A stretch of 50,340 nt of DNA from Oscillospiraceae bacterium (lineage in GTDB: Bacteria; Bacillota; Clostridia; Oscillospirales; CAG-272), in assembly GCA_003343845.1 (NCBI GenBank), contig QAKK01000030.1:1-50340 (forward strand), read 5' to 3'. Every line of letters starts with the position of its first letter. Position 1 is the stretch's first letter. A program made the translations under genes and the position numbers. The notes under the pieces were generated by a model. That model did not search any database. It had not been told where the DNA came from and saw only the letters and a program-made list of their open reading frames with translations. This document shows, piece by piece, positions 15,155 to 24,126 of the stretch.

Positions 15155-17527
15155 ATGTCTATTTACGCAAGCAATATTTTTGAGCCGCATCCGGCAGCGG
15201 ACGAGAAGTATATCGTCCGCGGCGAAAAGTACCGCATCACGGTACTCACCGACTGCCTGCTTCGCCTGGAGTACAGCGAGGACGGCGCCTTTGAGGATCG
15301 CGCCACCCGCCTTGCGTTCAACCGCGCGTTTGACACGCCGGAATTTGAGTGCTACCACGAGGCGGACAGGCTGCACATCGTCACAAAGCATCTGCATCTG
15401 CGCTATGATGAAAAGGCGTTCTCCGCCATCGGGCTTGAGGTCGTGGTCAACGGCACACTCGACTGGCAGTACGGCGTGCGCGTGGACAACCTCGGCGGCA
15501 CGGTCCGCACGCTTGACCGCGTCAACGGCGCGACCGATCTTAACCCCGGTCTCCTCTCCCGCACCTTCGGCATCTCGGTGGTGGACGACAGCGATACGAT
15601 CGTCATCGGCGAGGACGGCTGGCCGCTGCCGCTCTGCGGCACGGGGCGGAAGGACCTCTATTTCTTCGGCTACGGGCGCGAGTTTGAGCGCTGCATCCGT
15701 GACTTCTACAAGCTGAGTGCGCCGGTGCCGCTGCTGCCGCGCTATGCGCTCGGCAACTGGTGGAGCCGCTATCACAAGTACACCGATGTCGAGTACCTCG
15801 CGCTGATGGATAAGTTCAAGGCAAAGCGCGTGCCGCTGTCGGTCGGCGTTGTCGACATGGACTGGCACATCACCGAGACGCCCGACCGCGAGAAGTACGG
15901 CAGCGGTTGGACGGGTTATACCTGGAACAAGACCTATTTCCCGGACTACAAACAGTTCCTCCGCGAGATGCAGCAGCGCGGGCTGAAGGTCACGCTCAAC
16001 CTGCATCCGCGCGACGGTATCCGCGCCTACGAGGAGATCTACCCGACGCTGGCAAAGCGCCTCGGCAGAGACCCGGAGACCGGGCGCAAGATCGAGTTTG
16101 ACGTGGCGGATCGCCGCTTCATGGAGGAATACTTCAACACCGTCCTGCATCCTTACGAGGAGGCGGGCGTGGACTTCTGGTGGATCGACTGGCAGCAGCG
16201 CAGCGGCTCGTCCGTGGCGGGCTATGACACGCTCTGGATGCTCAACCACTGCCACTTTGTCGATAATGCGCGCGACGGACACCGCCCGCTGACGCTCTCC
16301 CGCTATGCGGGCATCGGTTCGCACCGCTATCCGCTCGGCTTCTCGGGCGACACCTATGTCACCTGGGAGAGCTTAAACTTCCAGCCCTATTTCACCGCGA
16401 CGGCTGCCAACCTCGGCTATGCATGGTGGAGCCACGACATCGGCGGTCACATGGGCGGCTACCACGACAGCGAGCTGCACACCCGCTGGGTGCAGTTCGG
16501 CGTCTTCTCGCCGATCTCCCGCCTGCACTCTTCACCCAACCCCTTCAACTCGAAGGAGCCCTGGAATTACGGCGACGAGGCGGAGGGCATCATGGAGGAT
16601 TATCTGCGCCTGCGCGGACGCCTTGTGCCGTATATGTACAGCATGGTCTACCGCAACTTTGAGGACGGCATCCCGATGGTGCGCCCGATCTACCACGCCT
16701 ACCCCACAACGCCCGGCGCATTTGACTGCAAAAACGAGTATCTGTTCGGCACGCTGATTGCCGCGCCCGTCACGACGAAGCGCGACCCGCAGACCCTGCT
16801 TGCCAAGACCACGGTCTGGCTGCCCGCCGGCAACTATGTGGACTACTTCACGGGCAGAATCTACACCGGCGGCAGACTCATCGACACCTACCGCCCGCTC
16901 TCCGAAATGCCGCTGTTTGCAAAGGCGGGCACGATCCTGCCGCTGACCGCGGATGTGATGGCGGATGCCGACACCAACCCGACCGCGCTTGAGCTTTATG
17001 TCGCTGGCGGCGCAGACGGCGCATTCACGCTGGTCGAGGACAACGGCAAGAGCGGCGGCAGCCGCATCACCACCCGCACGGCGTACAGCTTCACCTGGGG
17101 TGAGGACAGCACGCTTGCCTTTACCGCCGCGGGCGGCGCAGGCATTCCCGACGCGCGCGATTACGCGCTCCGTATGGCGGCGGTCGAGCGCCCGACCCGT
17201 ATTTACGCAGAGGTCGGCGGCGAAGTCCGCGAGCTGACCTTCGACTATGACGAGGTGAAGCATGAGGCAACCGCTGTGATCGGCACGGTCAAGGCAGGCG
17301 ACAAGGTCGCGGTGCATGTGCTGTCGAGCGGCAAGCTGCCCGAGAACGAATTGAAGCAGACCGCGTTCAAGCTGCTTGCCGACGCGCAGTATGACCACGG
17401 TGCCAAGGAGACGCTCTACGGCATCTTCACGTCGAACCGCACGCTTGTGAACTGCATCCTGGCGCTCCAGCGCCGCGATGAAAAGCTGGCAGCCCCGCTG
17501 ATCGAGCTCCTCACCGCAAAGCAGTAA
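15155..17527 (+). CDS. Cytoplasmic GH31 alpha-glycosidase
   Basis: A 790-residue GH31 enzyme without signal peptide, PA14 or dockerin, so it should act inside the cell on imported oligosaccharides. I chose ATG 15155 behind AAGGGA rather than the ATG at 15116, which lies soon after the promoter without a good ribosome site. The N-domain precedes the barrel, which opens with YALGNWWSRYHKYT. The probable nucleophile is Asp345 in FWWIDWQQ, the acid/base is Asp399 in GFSGDT, and HDIGGHMGG gives the usual DIGG loop. The C-terminal beta domains contain LVEDNGKSGG, the DUF5110-like counterpart, and about 100 extra residues of helical character. It sits behind the same promoter design as the secreted GH31 genes, giving a secreted/intracellular pair of activities. 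Confidence 0.9.
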   Translation: MSIYASNIFEPHPAADEKYIVRGEKYRITVLTDCLLRLEYSEDGAFEDRATRLAFNRAFDTPEFECYHEADRLHIVTKHLHLRYDEKAFSAIGLEVVVNGTLDWQYGVRVDNLGGTVRTLDRVNGATDLNPGLLSRTFGISVVDDSDTIVIGEDGWPLPLCGTGRKDLYFFGYGREFERCIRDFYKLSAPVPLLPRYALGNWWSRYHKYTDVEYLALMDKFKAKRVPLSVGVVDMDWHITETPDREKYGSGWTGYTWNKTYFPDYKQFLREMQQRGLKVTLNLHPRDGIRAYEEIYPTLAKRLGRDPETGRKIEFDVADRRFMEEYFNTVLHPYEEAGVDFWWIDWQQRSGSSVAGYDTLWMLNHCHFVDNARDGHRPLTLSRYAGIGSHRYPLGFSGDTYVTWESLNFQPYFTATAANLGYAWWSHDIGGHMGGYHDSELHTRWVQFGVFSPISRLHSSPNPFNSKEPWNYGDEAEGIMEDYLRLRGRLVPYMYSMVYRNFEDGIPMVRPIYHAYPTTPGAFDCKNEYLFGTLIAAPVTTKRDPQTLLAKTTVWLPAGNYVDYFTGRIYTGGRLIDTYRPLSEMPLFAKAGTILPLTADVMADADTNPTALELYVAGGADGAFTLVEDNGKSGGSRITTRTAYSFTWGEDSTLAFTAAGGAGIPDARDYALRMAAVERPTRIYAEVGGEVRELTFDYDEVKHEATAVIGTVKAGDKVAVHVLSSGKLPENELKQTAFKLLADAQYDHGAKETLYGIFTSNRTLVNCILALQRRDEKLAAPLIELLTAKQ

Positions 17528-17534
17528 AAAGGAA

Positions 17535-17584
17535 CAATAGGTATAGAAAAACCACCCATGCGGGTGGTTTTTCTATACCTATTG
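17535..17584. terminator. Perfect 23-base-pair terminator
   Basis: Twenty-three bases (17535-17557) pair without mismatch with 17562-17584 around an ATGC loop. The core is AACCACCC/GGGTGGTT with A/T tracts on both arms, so it works in both directions. Confidence 0.9.
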
Positions 17585-17609
17585 TGGAAAAAAGCGAATT
17601 GTCAAACAC

Positions 17610-17731
17610 GGGCTCCCTCTGACGAGGGAGCTGTTGCCGAACGGCGACTGAGGGAGAGATAACGAGCAGCAACATTTGCGTGTTATGCTGACTTCGCAAT
17701 ATCTCTCCCTCCGTCAGGTGGAGGCCTGATT
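17610..17731. repeat. Clostridial intergenic palindromic repeat
   Basis: GGCTCCCTCTGACGAGGGAGC forms the first hairpin, and TGAGGGAGAGATA pairs with TATCTCTCCCTC further on. The outer ends (CTCCCTCTGAC and GTCAGGTGGAG) also nearly pair. I recall this general pattern from many Ruminococcaceae intergenic regions. It is non-coding. Confidence 0.7.
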
Positions 17732-17770
17732 TGAATTGCCCGATGTGGGTGTGCATATCATTCTGCAAAC

Positions 17771-18832
17771 TTAAACCACTGTGCCGCCGCCGAGGACGAC
17801 CTCGCCGTCGTAGAGGACGGCTGCCTGCCCGGGCGTGACGGCGCGCTGCGGCTCGTCAAACAGGATCTGCACGCTGCCGTCCGCGCGCGCCGTGACGACG
17901 GCGGGCTGCTCAACCTGGCGGTAGCGCAGCTTTGCCTTGCAGCGGATGGGGGACGCGGGCGCTTCGCCTGCGATCCAGTTGAAGTCGTTCACGACCGCCT
18001 CGCGGCGCATCAGGTCGCCAGCCTCGCCGAGCGTGACCGTGTTGTCCGCGGCGTTCACCGCGCAGACATAGCGCTTGCCGGGGGTGTCGATGCCGAGCCC
18101 ACGGTGCTGTCCGACGGTGTAGCGGATGATGCCCGCGTGTTTGCCGAGCACCTTGCCGGTCGGGTCGATGAAGTTGCCCGGCGCGGCGGGGTGACCCATG
18201 TGCAGCTCGATGATCTTCGCATAGTCGCCGTCCGGCACAAAGCAAATGTCTTGGCTGTCCGGCTTGTCCGCGTTGACAAACCCGGCGGCGTCGGCAATGC
18301 GGCGGGTCTCGCTCTTGGCAAGGTCGCCGAGCGGGAAGAGCGTGCGCGAGAGCTGCTTCTGCGTCATCGCGTAGAGCACATAGCTCTGGTCCTTCGTCTC
18401 GTCGAGCGCTTTTTTCAGCCGGTATCTGCCGTCCGAAAAATCGATGCGCGCATAGTGCCCGGTGGCGATCTTGTCGCACCCCAGCACATCCGCGCGGTCA
18501 AACAGCTTGTCGAACTTCATATAGCGGTTGCAGTCGATGCAGGGGTTGGGCGTGCGCCCCGAAAGATAGCTTGCAACAAACTTGTCGATGACCTTCTCGC
18601 GAAAGTCGTCCGAGAAGTTGAAGACAAAATAGTCCATGCCGAGGCGGTGCGCCACGCTGCGCGCGTCCTCCACATCGTCAAGCGAGCAGCAGGTGTGCGC
18701 GCGGTCAATGCCCGCATCGGCGTTGTCGTAGAGCTTCATCGTGCAGCCGATGCAGAGATTACCTGCGTCGCACAGTAACTTTGCGGCGACGGAGGAATCC
18801 ACCCCGCCGCTCATGGCAACAAGAATCTTCAT
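17771..18832 (-). CDS. mnmA: tRNA-uridine 2-sulfurtransferase MnmA
   Basis: A 353-residue enzyme that thiolates the wobble uridine at position 34 of tRNA-Lys, -Glu and -Gln, using ATP and persulfide sulfur. The PP-loop SGGVDSS lies at residues 8-14. The catalytic cysteines are visible as Cys98 in TPNPCIDC (with Cys101) and Cys197 in SQDICFV. YTVGQHRGLG is the usual TRAM-like linker motif, and the C-terminal beta barrel follows. Length fits the family. I chose ATG 18832, where MKILVAMSGG starts, with GGAGG nine bases upstream; 25 upstream codons are basic and non-conserved. A cysteine desulfurase that could supply sulfur is encoded 12 kb away. Confidence 0.95.
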   Translation of the reverse strand: MKILVAMSGGVDSSVAAKLLCDAGNLCIGCTMKLYDNADAGIDRAHTCCSLDDVEDARSVAHRLGMDYFVFNFSDDFREKVIDKFVASYLSGRTPNPCIDCNRYMKFDKLFDRADVLGCDKIATGHYARIDFSDGRYRLKKALDETKDQSYVLYAMTQKQLSRTLFPLGDLAKSETRRIADAAGFVNADKPDSQDICFVPDGDYAKIIELHMGHPAAPGNFIDPTGKVLGKHAGIIRYTVGQHRGLGIDTPGKRYVCAVNAADNTVTLGEAGDLMRREAVVNDFNWIAGEAPASPIRCKAKLRYRQVEQPAVVTARADGSVQILFDEPQRAVTPGQAAVLYDGEVVLGGGTVV

Positions 18833-18908
18833 CCTCCGTCGCCTCCGTTTCATCAAAAGTACACCCGAAATTGTACCACGCGCCGCGTGCCTTGTCAAGA
18901 CGGGCAAA

Positions 18909-18942
18909 AGAGATGGGCAGACCGCTTGGTCTGCCCGTCTCT
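18909..18942 (-). terminator. Terminator of the TetR operon
   Basis: A 15-base stem AGAGATGGGCAGACC/GGTCTGCCCGTCTCT with one wobble pair and a GCTT loop, lying eight bases after the stop of the TetR gene. The following T tract on the minus strand is weak. Confidence 0.7.
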
Positions 18943-18949
18943 GATTCGG

Positions 18950-19558
18950 TTATTCGCCGCGCGGCGGCAGGACGCAGTGCTGCATCAGGGTGATGATCTT
19001 CTCCGGCGGGTCGGCGCAGTCCCGCTCCAGCCACATGGTGATGATCGCCATCAGCCCGTGGATGTAGAAGGTCATCCGGTATTCGCGCTCCTCGGGCGGC
19101 ACATGAAAGCGGTCGAGAATGGGGACAAACACATGGCGGAACAGACCTGCATAGCTGTCCTCCAGCCGCAGGGTATCCGCGTGCGCCATCACCGTGCGAA
19201 GCAGGCGGCGGTGCGAGGCGACATAGCCGAGATAAGGCCTCAGGTATTGCGGCGTCAGCAGATACAGTTCGTCCATGGGGCAGCTTTGCAGCTTGCCGAC
19301 AAAGGCGGCACTGTCGTTTTGCATATAGGCAAGAAACTGCTCGTTGATGTAGACGGCACTCTCGGCAAGCAGGTCGCCCACGGTTTCATAGTGCAGGTAG
19401 AAGGTCGAGCGGTTGACGCCCGCCGTTGCGCATATTTCCTTGACCGTGATGAACGCAAAGTCCTTTTTGTCGAGCAGGTCGAGAAATGCGGCATCCATCT
19501 TTTTGGCGGTGGCGAAGTATTTACTTTCGGCGCGGGTCAGCGGCTGCTTTTCCGGCAT
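18950..19558 (-). CDS. TetR/AcrR-family transcriptional regulator
   Basis: A 202-residue regulator. The helix-turn-helix is readable as FITVKEICATAGVNRSTFYLHYETVGDLL (about residues 36-64), the standard TetR DNA-reading motif, with the frequent STFY(L/K)HY signature. The rest is a helical ligand-binding domain with the pattern of the TetR_C subgroup common in Firmicutes. ATG 19558 follows AGGAGG, and longer in-frame starts are not preferred. It lies 22 bases after the small membrane protein in the same direction, so the two are probably one operon and the regulator may control its own partner. Ligand unknown. Confidence 0.88.
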   Translation of the reverse strand: MPEKQPLTRAESKYFATAKKMDAAFLDLLDKKDFAFITVKEICATAGVNRSTFYLHYETVGDLLAESAVYINEQFLAYMQNDSAAFVGKLQSCPMDELYLLTPQYLRPYLGYVASHRRLLRTVMAHADTLRLEDSYAGLFRHVFVPILDRFHVPPEEREYRMTFYIHGLMAIITMWLERDCADPPEKIITLMQHCVLPPRGE

Positions 19559-19580
19559 GTGTGGAAACCTCCTATATGGC

Positions 19581-19934
19581 TTATTTTTCGCTGATTTCGC
19601 GTGCCAGCTCCATGATCTCAAACGCGTATTTCTGCTTGCCGCGCGCGAGCAGTTTTCTGTAAATGGGATAATTGACGCCCGTGCCGATAAAGCCGAGGAT
19701 GCCGACGGCGATGCCGAGAATAAACTGCGCGGTCGAGCCGTCGCCGATGACCTGCATCGACAGGCACATCCCGATGCCTGCTATCAGCGAAGCGAAAATG
19801 CCGAAGCTGTAGGCGAAAATGTTTGCGGGGCGCTTTGCCTTTGCGTCCAGCTTGCGAAGGGCAACGACCTTCGAGGTGTCCTTGGGTGCATACTCGTTTG
19901 CGAGCTGCTCTGCGTAGATCTTGTCTGTGTTCAT
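19581..19934 (-). CDS. Small two-helix membrane protein
   Basis: A 117-residue protein with a strong ribosome site (AAAGGAGG). The first 35 residues are polar and charged (MNTDKIYAEQLANEYAPKD...), followed by two hydrophobic segments (about 39-61, FAYSFGIFASLIAGIGMCL; about 69-92, FILGIAVGILGFIGTGV) and a basic tail, YPIYRKLLARGKQKYAFEIMELAREI. I recall near relatives in Clostridia annotated as dihydropteridine reductase, but nothing in the sequence supports that enzyme activity, so I treat that label as doubtful. It is the first gene of an operon with the TetR regulator. Confidence 0.75.
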   Translation of the reverse strand: MNTDKIYAEQLANEYAPKDTSKVVALRKLDAKAKRPANIFAYSFGIFASLIAGIGMCLSMQVIGDGSTAQFILGIAVGILGFIGTGVNYPIYRKLLARGKQKYAFEIMELAREISEK

Positions 19935-20038
19935 GGCTGTAAGCCTCCTTTGTCTGATGGCTCCATTGTAGCAGAGCCGGGAGGCGGGCGGAACAACACG
20001 AACGGCACTTTGTGTCGAGATGTGAAAAAATTTGCGCG

Positions 20039-20857
20039 CTATCTTGCCTTGTCCGCGGCGCGGCGGTAGGCGCCGGGGGACACTCCCGCCGTGCGGCGGA
20101 ACAGGCGGTCGAAATAGCCGAGATCCTCGATCCCCACGCTGCGCGCGACGGCGGAAATATCTTCGTCGGTGTTGCGCAGCAGCACAGCTGCCTTTTCCAT
20201 GCGCAGGCGGTTGACATACTGCGTCAGCGGCATGCCGACGGCGCTTTTGAAGCTGCGGCAGAGGTGGCTCTCGCTGATATAGCTTGCCTTCGCCAGCGCG
20301 GCGGCGCTGATGGGCGATGCGTAGTTTGCGTGGATGTAGTCGAGCAGGGCGGTGGTCTTTTTCATCTGCGCGACGCGCACGTCGTATGCCTTGGGCGTCA
20401 GCGTGGCGGCGTAATGCGTGACGAGGTGTGAAAGCAGCAGGTACGCCTCGCCCAGCAGTGCGAGGGACGCGCCCGCGTCCTTACTCTGATAGGCTTTGTA
20501 CATCGCGTCAAAGCGGGCGCGCACCACGCGGTCGGCAGGGATCACCGAGCGCAGCAGTACATTGCCGCCGCCCGCCGGGGCGAGCATCGCGGGGCTGACG
20601 ATGAGGCAGAGATAGTCCAGCTCTGCGTCGGCTGTGAAGGTGTGCAGGGAATTGCTGTTGACCGCGACGGTCTCGCCCGCGCGCGCCGTCACGGTCTCGC
20701 CGTTGACGACGAAGGTGCCCTCGCCATCGAGCAGGTATAGCAGCTCGATGTGTTCGTGCCAGTGCAGGTAGAGCCGCTTTGCCCGGTAGCGGCGGAGCTT
20801 GAGCGGGAACCGCTCGGCAAGCTCGGCGATATTTTCGTAGAGTCGGATGTCGTTCAT
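20039..20857 (-). CDS. AraC-family transcriptional regulator
   Basis: A 272-residue regulator. The N-terminal cupin half has LHWHEHIELLYLLDGEGTF and a GETVAVNSNSLHTF stretch, typical sugar-type AraC sensor features. The C-terminal DNA-binding half contains AALAKASYISESHLCRSFKSAVG and VARSVGIEDLGYFDRLFRRTAG, then SPGAYR. I prefer ATG 20857 (MNDIRLYE); a TTG five codons earlier is possible and neither has a clear ribosome site. It is divergent from the isomerase/oxidoreductase operon, with only about 100 bases between, so it most likely controls those genes in response to their substrate. Confidence 0.87.
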   Translation of the reverse strand: MNDIRLYENIAELAERFPLKLRRYRAKRLYLHWHEHIELLYLLDGEGTFVVNGETVTARAGETVAVNSNSLHTFTADAELDYLCLIVSPAMLAPAGGGNVLLRSVIPADRVVRARFDAMYKAYQSKDAGASLALLGEAYLLLSHLVTHYAATLTPKAYDVRVAQMKKTTALLDYIHANYASPISAAALAKASYISESHLCRSFKSAVGMPLTQYVNRLRMEKAAVLLRNTDEDISAVARSVGIEDLGYFDRLFRRTAGVSPGAYRRAADKAR

Positions 20858-20892
20858 ATCAAAATCGTCCAAATACGCATCAAAAATGTGAA

Positions 20893-20921
20893 TTGCCTTT
20901 TCTCTGCGTACAGTATATAAT
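20893..20921 (+). promoter_or_regulatory. Promoter of the isomerase/oxidoreductase operon
   Basis: TTGCCT (20893-20898), 17 bases, TATAAT (20916-20921), 37 bases ahead of the first ATG. It lies in the divergent region shared with the AraC gene. Confidence 0.65.
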
Positions 20922-20958
20922 AAGGCTGCAAAAATGTCAATAAGGAGTTGATTTCCCG

Positions 20959-21774
20959 ATGAAACTCGGCACGATGGTACATATGCGCGGGGCTGATCTT
21001 GAAGATAAAATCAGACAAGTGCATGAGAACGGCTTTGAGACCTGCCAGATCTGCTGCTGGAACGGCGCATGGCTGATCGACGAGGCGGCGGATCGCATCC
21101 GCGCGCTCTGCGAGACCTACCATGTGGAGATCTCGACCTTCTGGTGCGGCTGGTCGGGTCCCGGCGTGTGGGACTTTGCGGAGGGACCGCTCACGCTCGG
21201 ACTTGTCCCGCCGGAATACCGCTTTGCCCGCATGGAGGAGCTGAAGCGCGGCTCGGACTTTGCCAAGCGGCTCGGCACCGAGAATATCGCGACGCACGTC
21301 GGCTTTCTGCCTGAGGTATCGGGCAGCGGGGAATACCGCTCGGTCGTCGCGGCGCTGAAGCATGTGGCACACTATGTGAAGGCAAACGGACAGTACTTCC
21401 TGTTTGAGACCGGGCAGGAGACGCCGGTCACCCTGCTGCGCACCATCGAGGACATCGGCACGGATAACCTCGGCATCAACCTCGACCCCGCCAACCTCAT
21501 TCTGTACGGCAAGGCAAACCCCGTGGACGCGCTGGATGTCTTCGGAAAGTATGTCCGCGACGTGCACGCGAAAGATGGACTGTACCCCACCGACGGCAAG
21601 CATCTCGGGCGTGAGACGCCGCTCGGCGAGGGCAAGGTGGATTTCCCGCGCCTCATTGCAAAACTGCGCGAGGTCGGGTATGACGGATCGCTCACCATCG
21701 AGCGCGAGATCTCGGGTGAGCAGCAGCTGAAGGATATTCTGCGCGGCAAGGCGCTGTTGGAGGAACTGATATGA
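20959..21774 (+). CDS. Sugar phosphate isomerase/epimerase family TIM barrel
   Basis: A 271-residue protein of the xylose isomerase-like AP_endonuc_2 barrel family. Readable family features are QICCWNGAWL early on, ATHVGFLPE at strand 4, FETGQETPVTLL, the substrate/metal region LGINLDPANLIL and VRDVHAKDG with the metal-binding His, and a final TIEREISG strand. It likely isomerises, epimerises or dehydrates a sugar or inositol derivative using a divalent metal. The start follows AAGGAG. Its stop overlaps the next gene (ATGA), so it is the first gene of a three-gene catabolic operon. Confidence 0.87.
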   Translation: MKLGTMVHMRGADLEDKIRQVHENGFETCQICCWNGAWLIDEAADRIRALCETYHVEISTFWCGWSGPGVWDFAEGPLTLGLVPPEYRFARMEELKRGSDFAKRLGTENIATHVGFLPEVSGSGEYRSVVAALKHVAHYVKANGQYFLFETGQETPVTLLRTIEDIGTDNLGINLDPANLILYGKANPVDALDVFGKYVRDVHAKDGLYPTDGKHLGRETPLGEGKVDFPRLIAKLREVGYDGSLTIEREISGEQQLKDILRGKALLEELI

Positions 21775-22736
21775 TTCGTGTTGCACTGGTCGGCATCGGC
21801 GGTATGGGCAGATGCCATTTCAACTGCTATAAGAATGTGGAGAATGCCGAGCTCGTCGCGGTCTGCGATGTCCGCACCGAGCGGGCAAGAGAGATCGCGG
21901 GACCCGATATGCCGATTTATGCCGATCTCGATGAAATGCTCGCAAAGGAACAGTTTGACATGCTCGACATCTGCACGCCGAGCTATCTGCACCGCGAGAT
22001 GAGCATCAAGGCGCTCGAGCACGGATTGAACGTCCTGTGCGAGAAGCCGATGAGCCTGAACTCGACCGATGCGGCGGCGATCCGCGCGGCGGTCGAGAAG
22101 TCGGGTAAGCTGTTCATGACCGCGCACGTCGTGCGCTTCATGGCGCCCTATGCCTACCTCAAGACCGTGGTGGACGCGGGCGCGCACGGCAGACTTCTGC
22201 GCCTCGACATGCGCCGCATCTCTTCGGTACCGCTCTGGAGCTGGAACAACTGGATGCTCGACCTCGAAAAGAGCGGCGGTACGCCGATCGACCTCTCGAT
22301 CCACGACCTCGATTTCATCCAATACATGCTCGGGCAGCCGGACAGCGTGCGCGGCGTCTACCGCAAACTGAAGAATAACTGTGATTCCATCACGTCCGAG
22401 CTGTTCTACGGCGACACGCTCGTCACCGCTGAGGGAGCATGGTACAGCTACAAGCTGCCCTTCACCTGCACCTACAGCGCCGTGTTTGAGAACGGCACGC
22501 TGGAATACCGCGGCGGCAAGGTGTACGAGAACGGCGAGGAGGTCGCGCTCGATGCCGGTAAGGTCATCGGCGATACCGGCATCAACATTTCGGGTGTCGG
22601 CGGCTATGCAGGCGAGATTGAATACTTTGCGTCCTGCGTGGAGCGCGGCGAAGCCCCCGCGGTCGTCACGCCGGACAGCTCGCTTGCCAGCGTCCGCCTT
22701 GTCGAGCGCATTCTCGAAAACTCGGTCATCCTGTAA
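21771..22736 (+). CDS. Gfo/Idh/MocA-family oxidoreductase
   Basis: A 321-residue NAD(P)-dependent dehydrogenase. The Rossmann start VALVGIGGMGRCHFNCY carries the GxGxxG motif, an acidic residue follows the second strand (AVCDV), and LCEKPMSL supplies the conserved EKP. The C-terminal half has GGTPIDLSIHDLDFIQYMLG, where the DxxxHDxD pattern provides the catalytic His in this family. It probably oxidises a hydroxyl of a sugar or cyclitol made by or passed to the neighbouring isomerase. Start and stop are tightly packed between its neighbours. Confidence 0.9.
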   Translation: MIRVALVGIGGMGRCHFNCYKNVENAELVAVCDVRTERAREIAGPDMPIYADLDEMLAKEQFDMLDICTPSYLHREMSIKALEHGLNVLCEKPMSLNSTDAAAIRAAVEKSGKLFMTAHVVRFMAPYAYLKTVVDAGAHGRLLRLDMRRISSVPLWSWNNWMLDLEKSGGTPIDLSIHDLDFIQYMLGQPDSVRGVYRKLKNNCDSITSELFYGDTLVTAEGAWYSYKLPFTCTYSAVFENGTLEYRGGKVYENGEEVALDAGKVIGDTGINISGVGGYAGEIEYFASCVERGEAPAVVTPDSSLASVRLVERILENSVIL

Positions 22737-22745
22737 GCACGGCGC

Positions 22746-23948
22746 ATGAAGACCTGTATCATTGTCGGCGCGGGCGGCAGAGGAAAGGACGCCTACGCGC
22801 CGATCCTCGCGCGCGAACACCTGCTGCGCGTGGTCGGCGTTGCCGAGCCGGACGCGGACAGGCGGCACGCTTTCTGCGAGACCTACGGCATTGCGGAAAA
22901 CATGGCGTTTGACGGCTGGCAGTCCCTGTTTTCGCAGAGGCGGCTTGCCGACGCGGTGCTGATCTGCACGCAGGACCGTATGCACCTTGCGCCCACGCTT
23001 GCCGCGATCCGCTGCGGCTATCATATTCTGCTTGAAAAGCCGATCTCGCCGCTCACGGCGGAGATCGACATACTGGAGGATGCGCTCGTCGGCTATGACT
23101 GCGTGTTCATGACCGGCTTTGTTCTGCGCTACACTCCGTTTATCCGTAAGATTCGGGCGCTCATCGACGCGGGCGCGATCGGCGACGTCATGAATATGCA
23201 GCTCAACGAGAACGAGGGCTACTGGCATCATGCGCACAGCTATGTGCGCGGGCAGTGGAACAATGCCGACACCTCCTCGCCGCTCATCGTGGCGAAATCC
23301 TGCCATGACTTCGATCTCATGCTCTATCTGCTCGGCAGGCACTGCACGCACATTGCTTCCTACGGCACAAACGGCTATTTCAAAGCCGCAAACGCGCCCG
23401 GAAATGTCCCCGCCCGCTGCACGGACGGCTGCGCCTTTGCCGATAGTTGCAAGTATAACGCCGTGCGGCAGTACACCGCGGGAGAGGGGCGCTATTTTGT
23501 TCATAAGTTCGGTTGCGGCACGGAGGATACCGCCATTATCGAGGCACTGCGGAGCAATCCTTACGGCAGATGCGTCTATCACTGTGACAACAACGTCTGT
23601 GACCACCAGGTTGCCGCGCTCGAATTTGAGGGCGGCATTGCTGCAGTCTTCACCGTGTCGGCGTTCTCGCAGCGCAACACGCGCACCATCAAGCTGATGG
23701 GCACGGAGGGGGAGATCGGCGGCTGCATGGAGGACGGCGAGATCGTGCTGCGCCGCTTTGCGGACGGCACGACCGAGCACTTCACCGTGACGCACGACGG
23801 CACGAAGCACTGCGGCGGCGACGGCGGACTCATGCGCCGGTTTGCCGAGGCGGTCAATGCGGACGAGCGCTTCGCGGATGCCCGCATTTTTGAGGCGCAC
23901 CGCCTCGCGCTCGAAGCCGAGCGCGTGCGCAAACGGAACGAAAGTTAA
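22746..23948 (+). CDS. Gfo/Idh/MocA-family oxidoreductase (longer form)
   Basis: A 400-residue relative of the previous gene, starting nine bases after it. The N-terminus (TCIIVGAGGRGKDAYAP) has GxGxRG, ILLEKPISPL gives the EKP motif, and SSPLIVAKSCHDFDLMLYLLG gives the catalytic Lys-x2-HD pattern. A central insertion of about 80 residues (about 215-285) contains a cysteine cluster (CTDGCAFADSC, later FGCG and YHCDNNVC) that is typical of longer members of this family in Firmicutes. It likely works in series with the isomerase and first dehydrogenase. Substrate unknown. Confidence 0.88.
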   Translation: MKTCIIVGAGGRGKDAYAPILAREHLLRVVGVAEPDADRRHAFCETYGIAENMAFDGWQSLFSQRRLADAVLICTQDRMHLAPTLAAIRCGYHILLEKPISPLTAEIDILEDALVGYDCVFMTGFVLRYTPFIRKIRALIDAGAIGDVMNMQLNENEGYWHHAHSYVRGQWNNADTSSPLIVAKSCHDFDLMLYLLGRHCTHIASYGTNGYFKAANAPGNVPARCTDGCAFADSCKYNAVRQYTAGEGRYFVHKFGCGTEDTAIIEALRSNPYGRCVYHCDNNVCDHQVAALEFEGGIAAVFTVSAFSQRNTRTIKLMGTEGEIGGCMEDGEIVLRRFADGTTEHFTVTHDGTKHCGGDGGLMRRFAEAVNADERFADARIFEAHRLALEAERVRKRNES

Positions 23949-23954
23949 AGAGAA

Positions 23955-23991
23955 ATACAAAAAAGTCCTCCGGCGGAGGACTTTTTTGTAT
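23955..23991. terminator. Terminator of the isomerase/oxidoreductase operon
   Basis: A perfect stem in which ATACAAAAAAGTCCTCCG pairs with CGGAGGACTTTTTTGTAT, ending in a T tract after 23980. A and T tracts on both arms allow action in both directions. Confidence 0.9.
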
Positions 23992-24009
23992 GCGTCAGAG
24001 CTTTACGGA

Positions 24010-24125
24010 TGCTCTAAGGCTTCCCCCTTGGGGGAAGGCGAATCCATGTTTCCGCATCCCGTCATGCGCCGTCTGTCTCCCGCCGCAGTGCATCGCACCC
24101 GTCGGCGGTTTCTTTCCACTCGTTC
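24010..24125. repeat. Intergenic repeat remnant
   Basis: Begins with GCTCTAAGGCTTCCCCCTTGGGGGAAGGC, a hairpin whose reverse complement resembles the right end of the element near 830, and continues through GC-rich imperfect hairpins up to the PPC gene. It appears to be a decayed copy of the same family. Confidence 0.45.
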
Positions 24126-24126
24126 C

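Noticed and set aside
19581..19934. Dihydropteridine reductase function
   Set aside because: The protein is a short two-helix membrane protein without any Rossmann or flavin motif; the label, which I recall from relatives, looks like a propagated misannotation.
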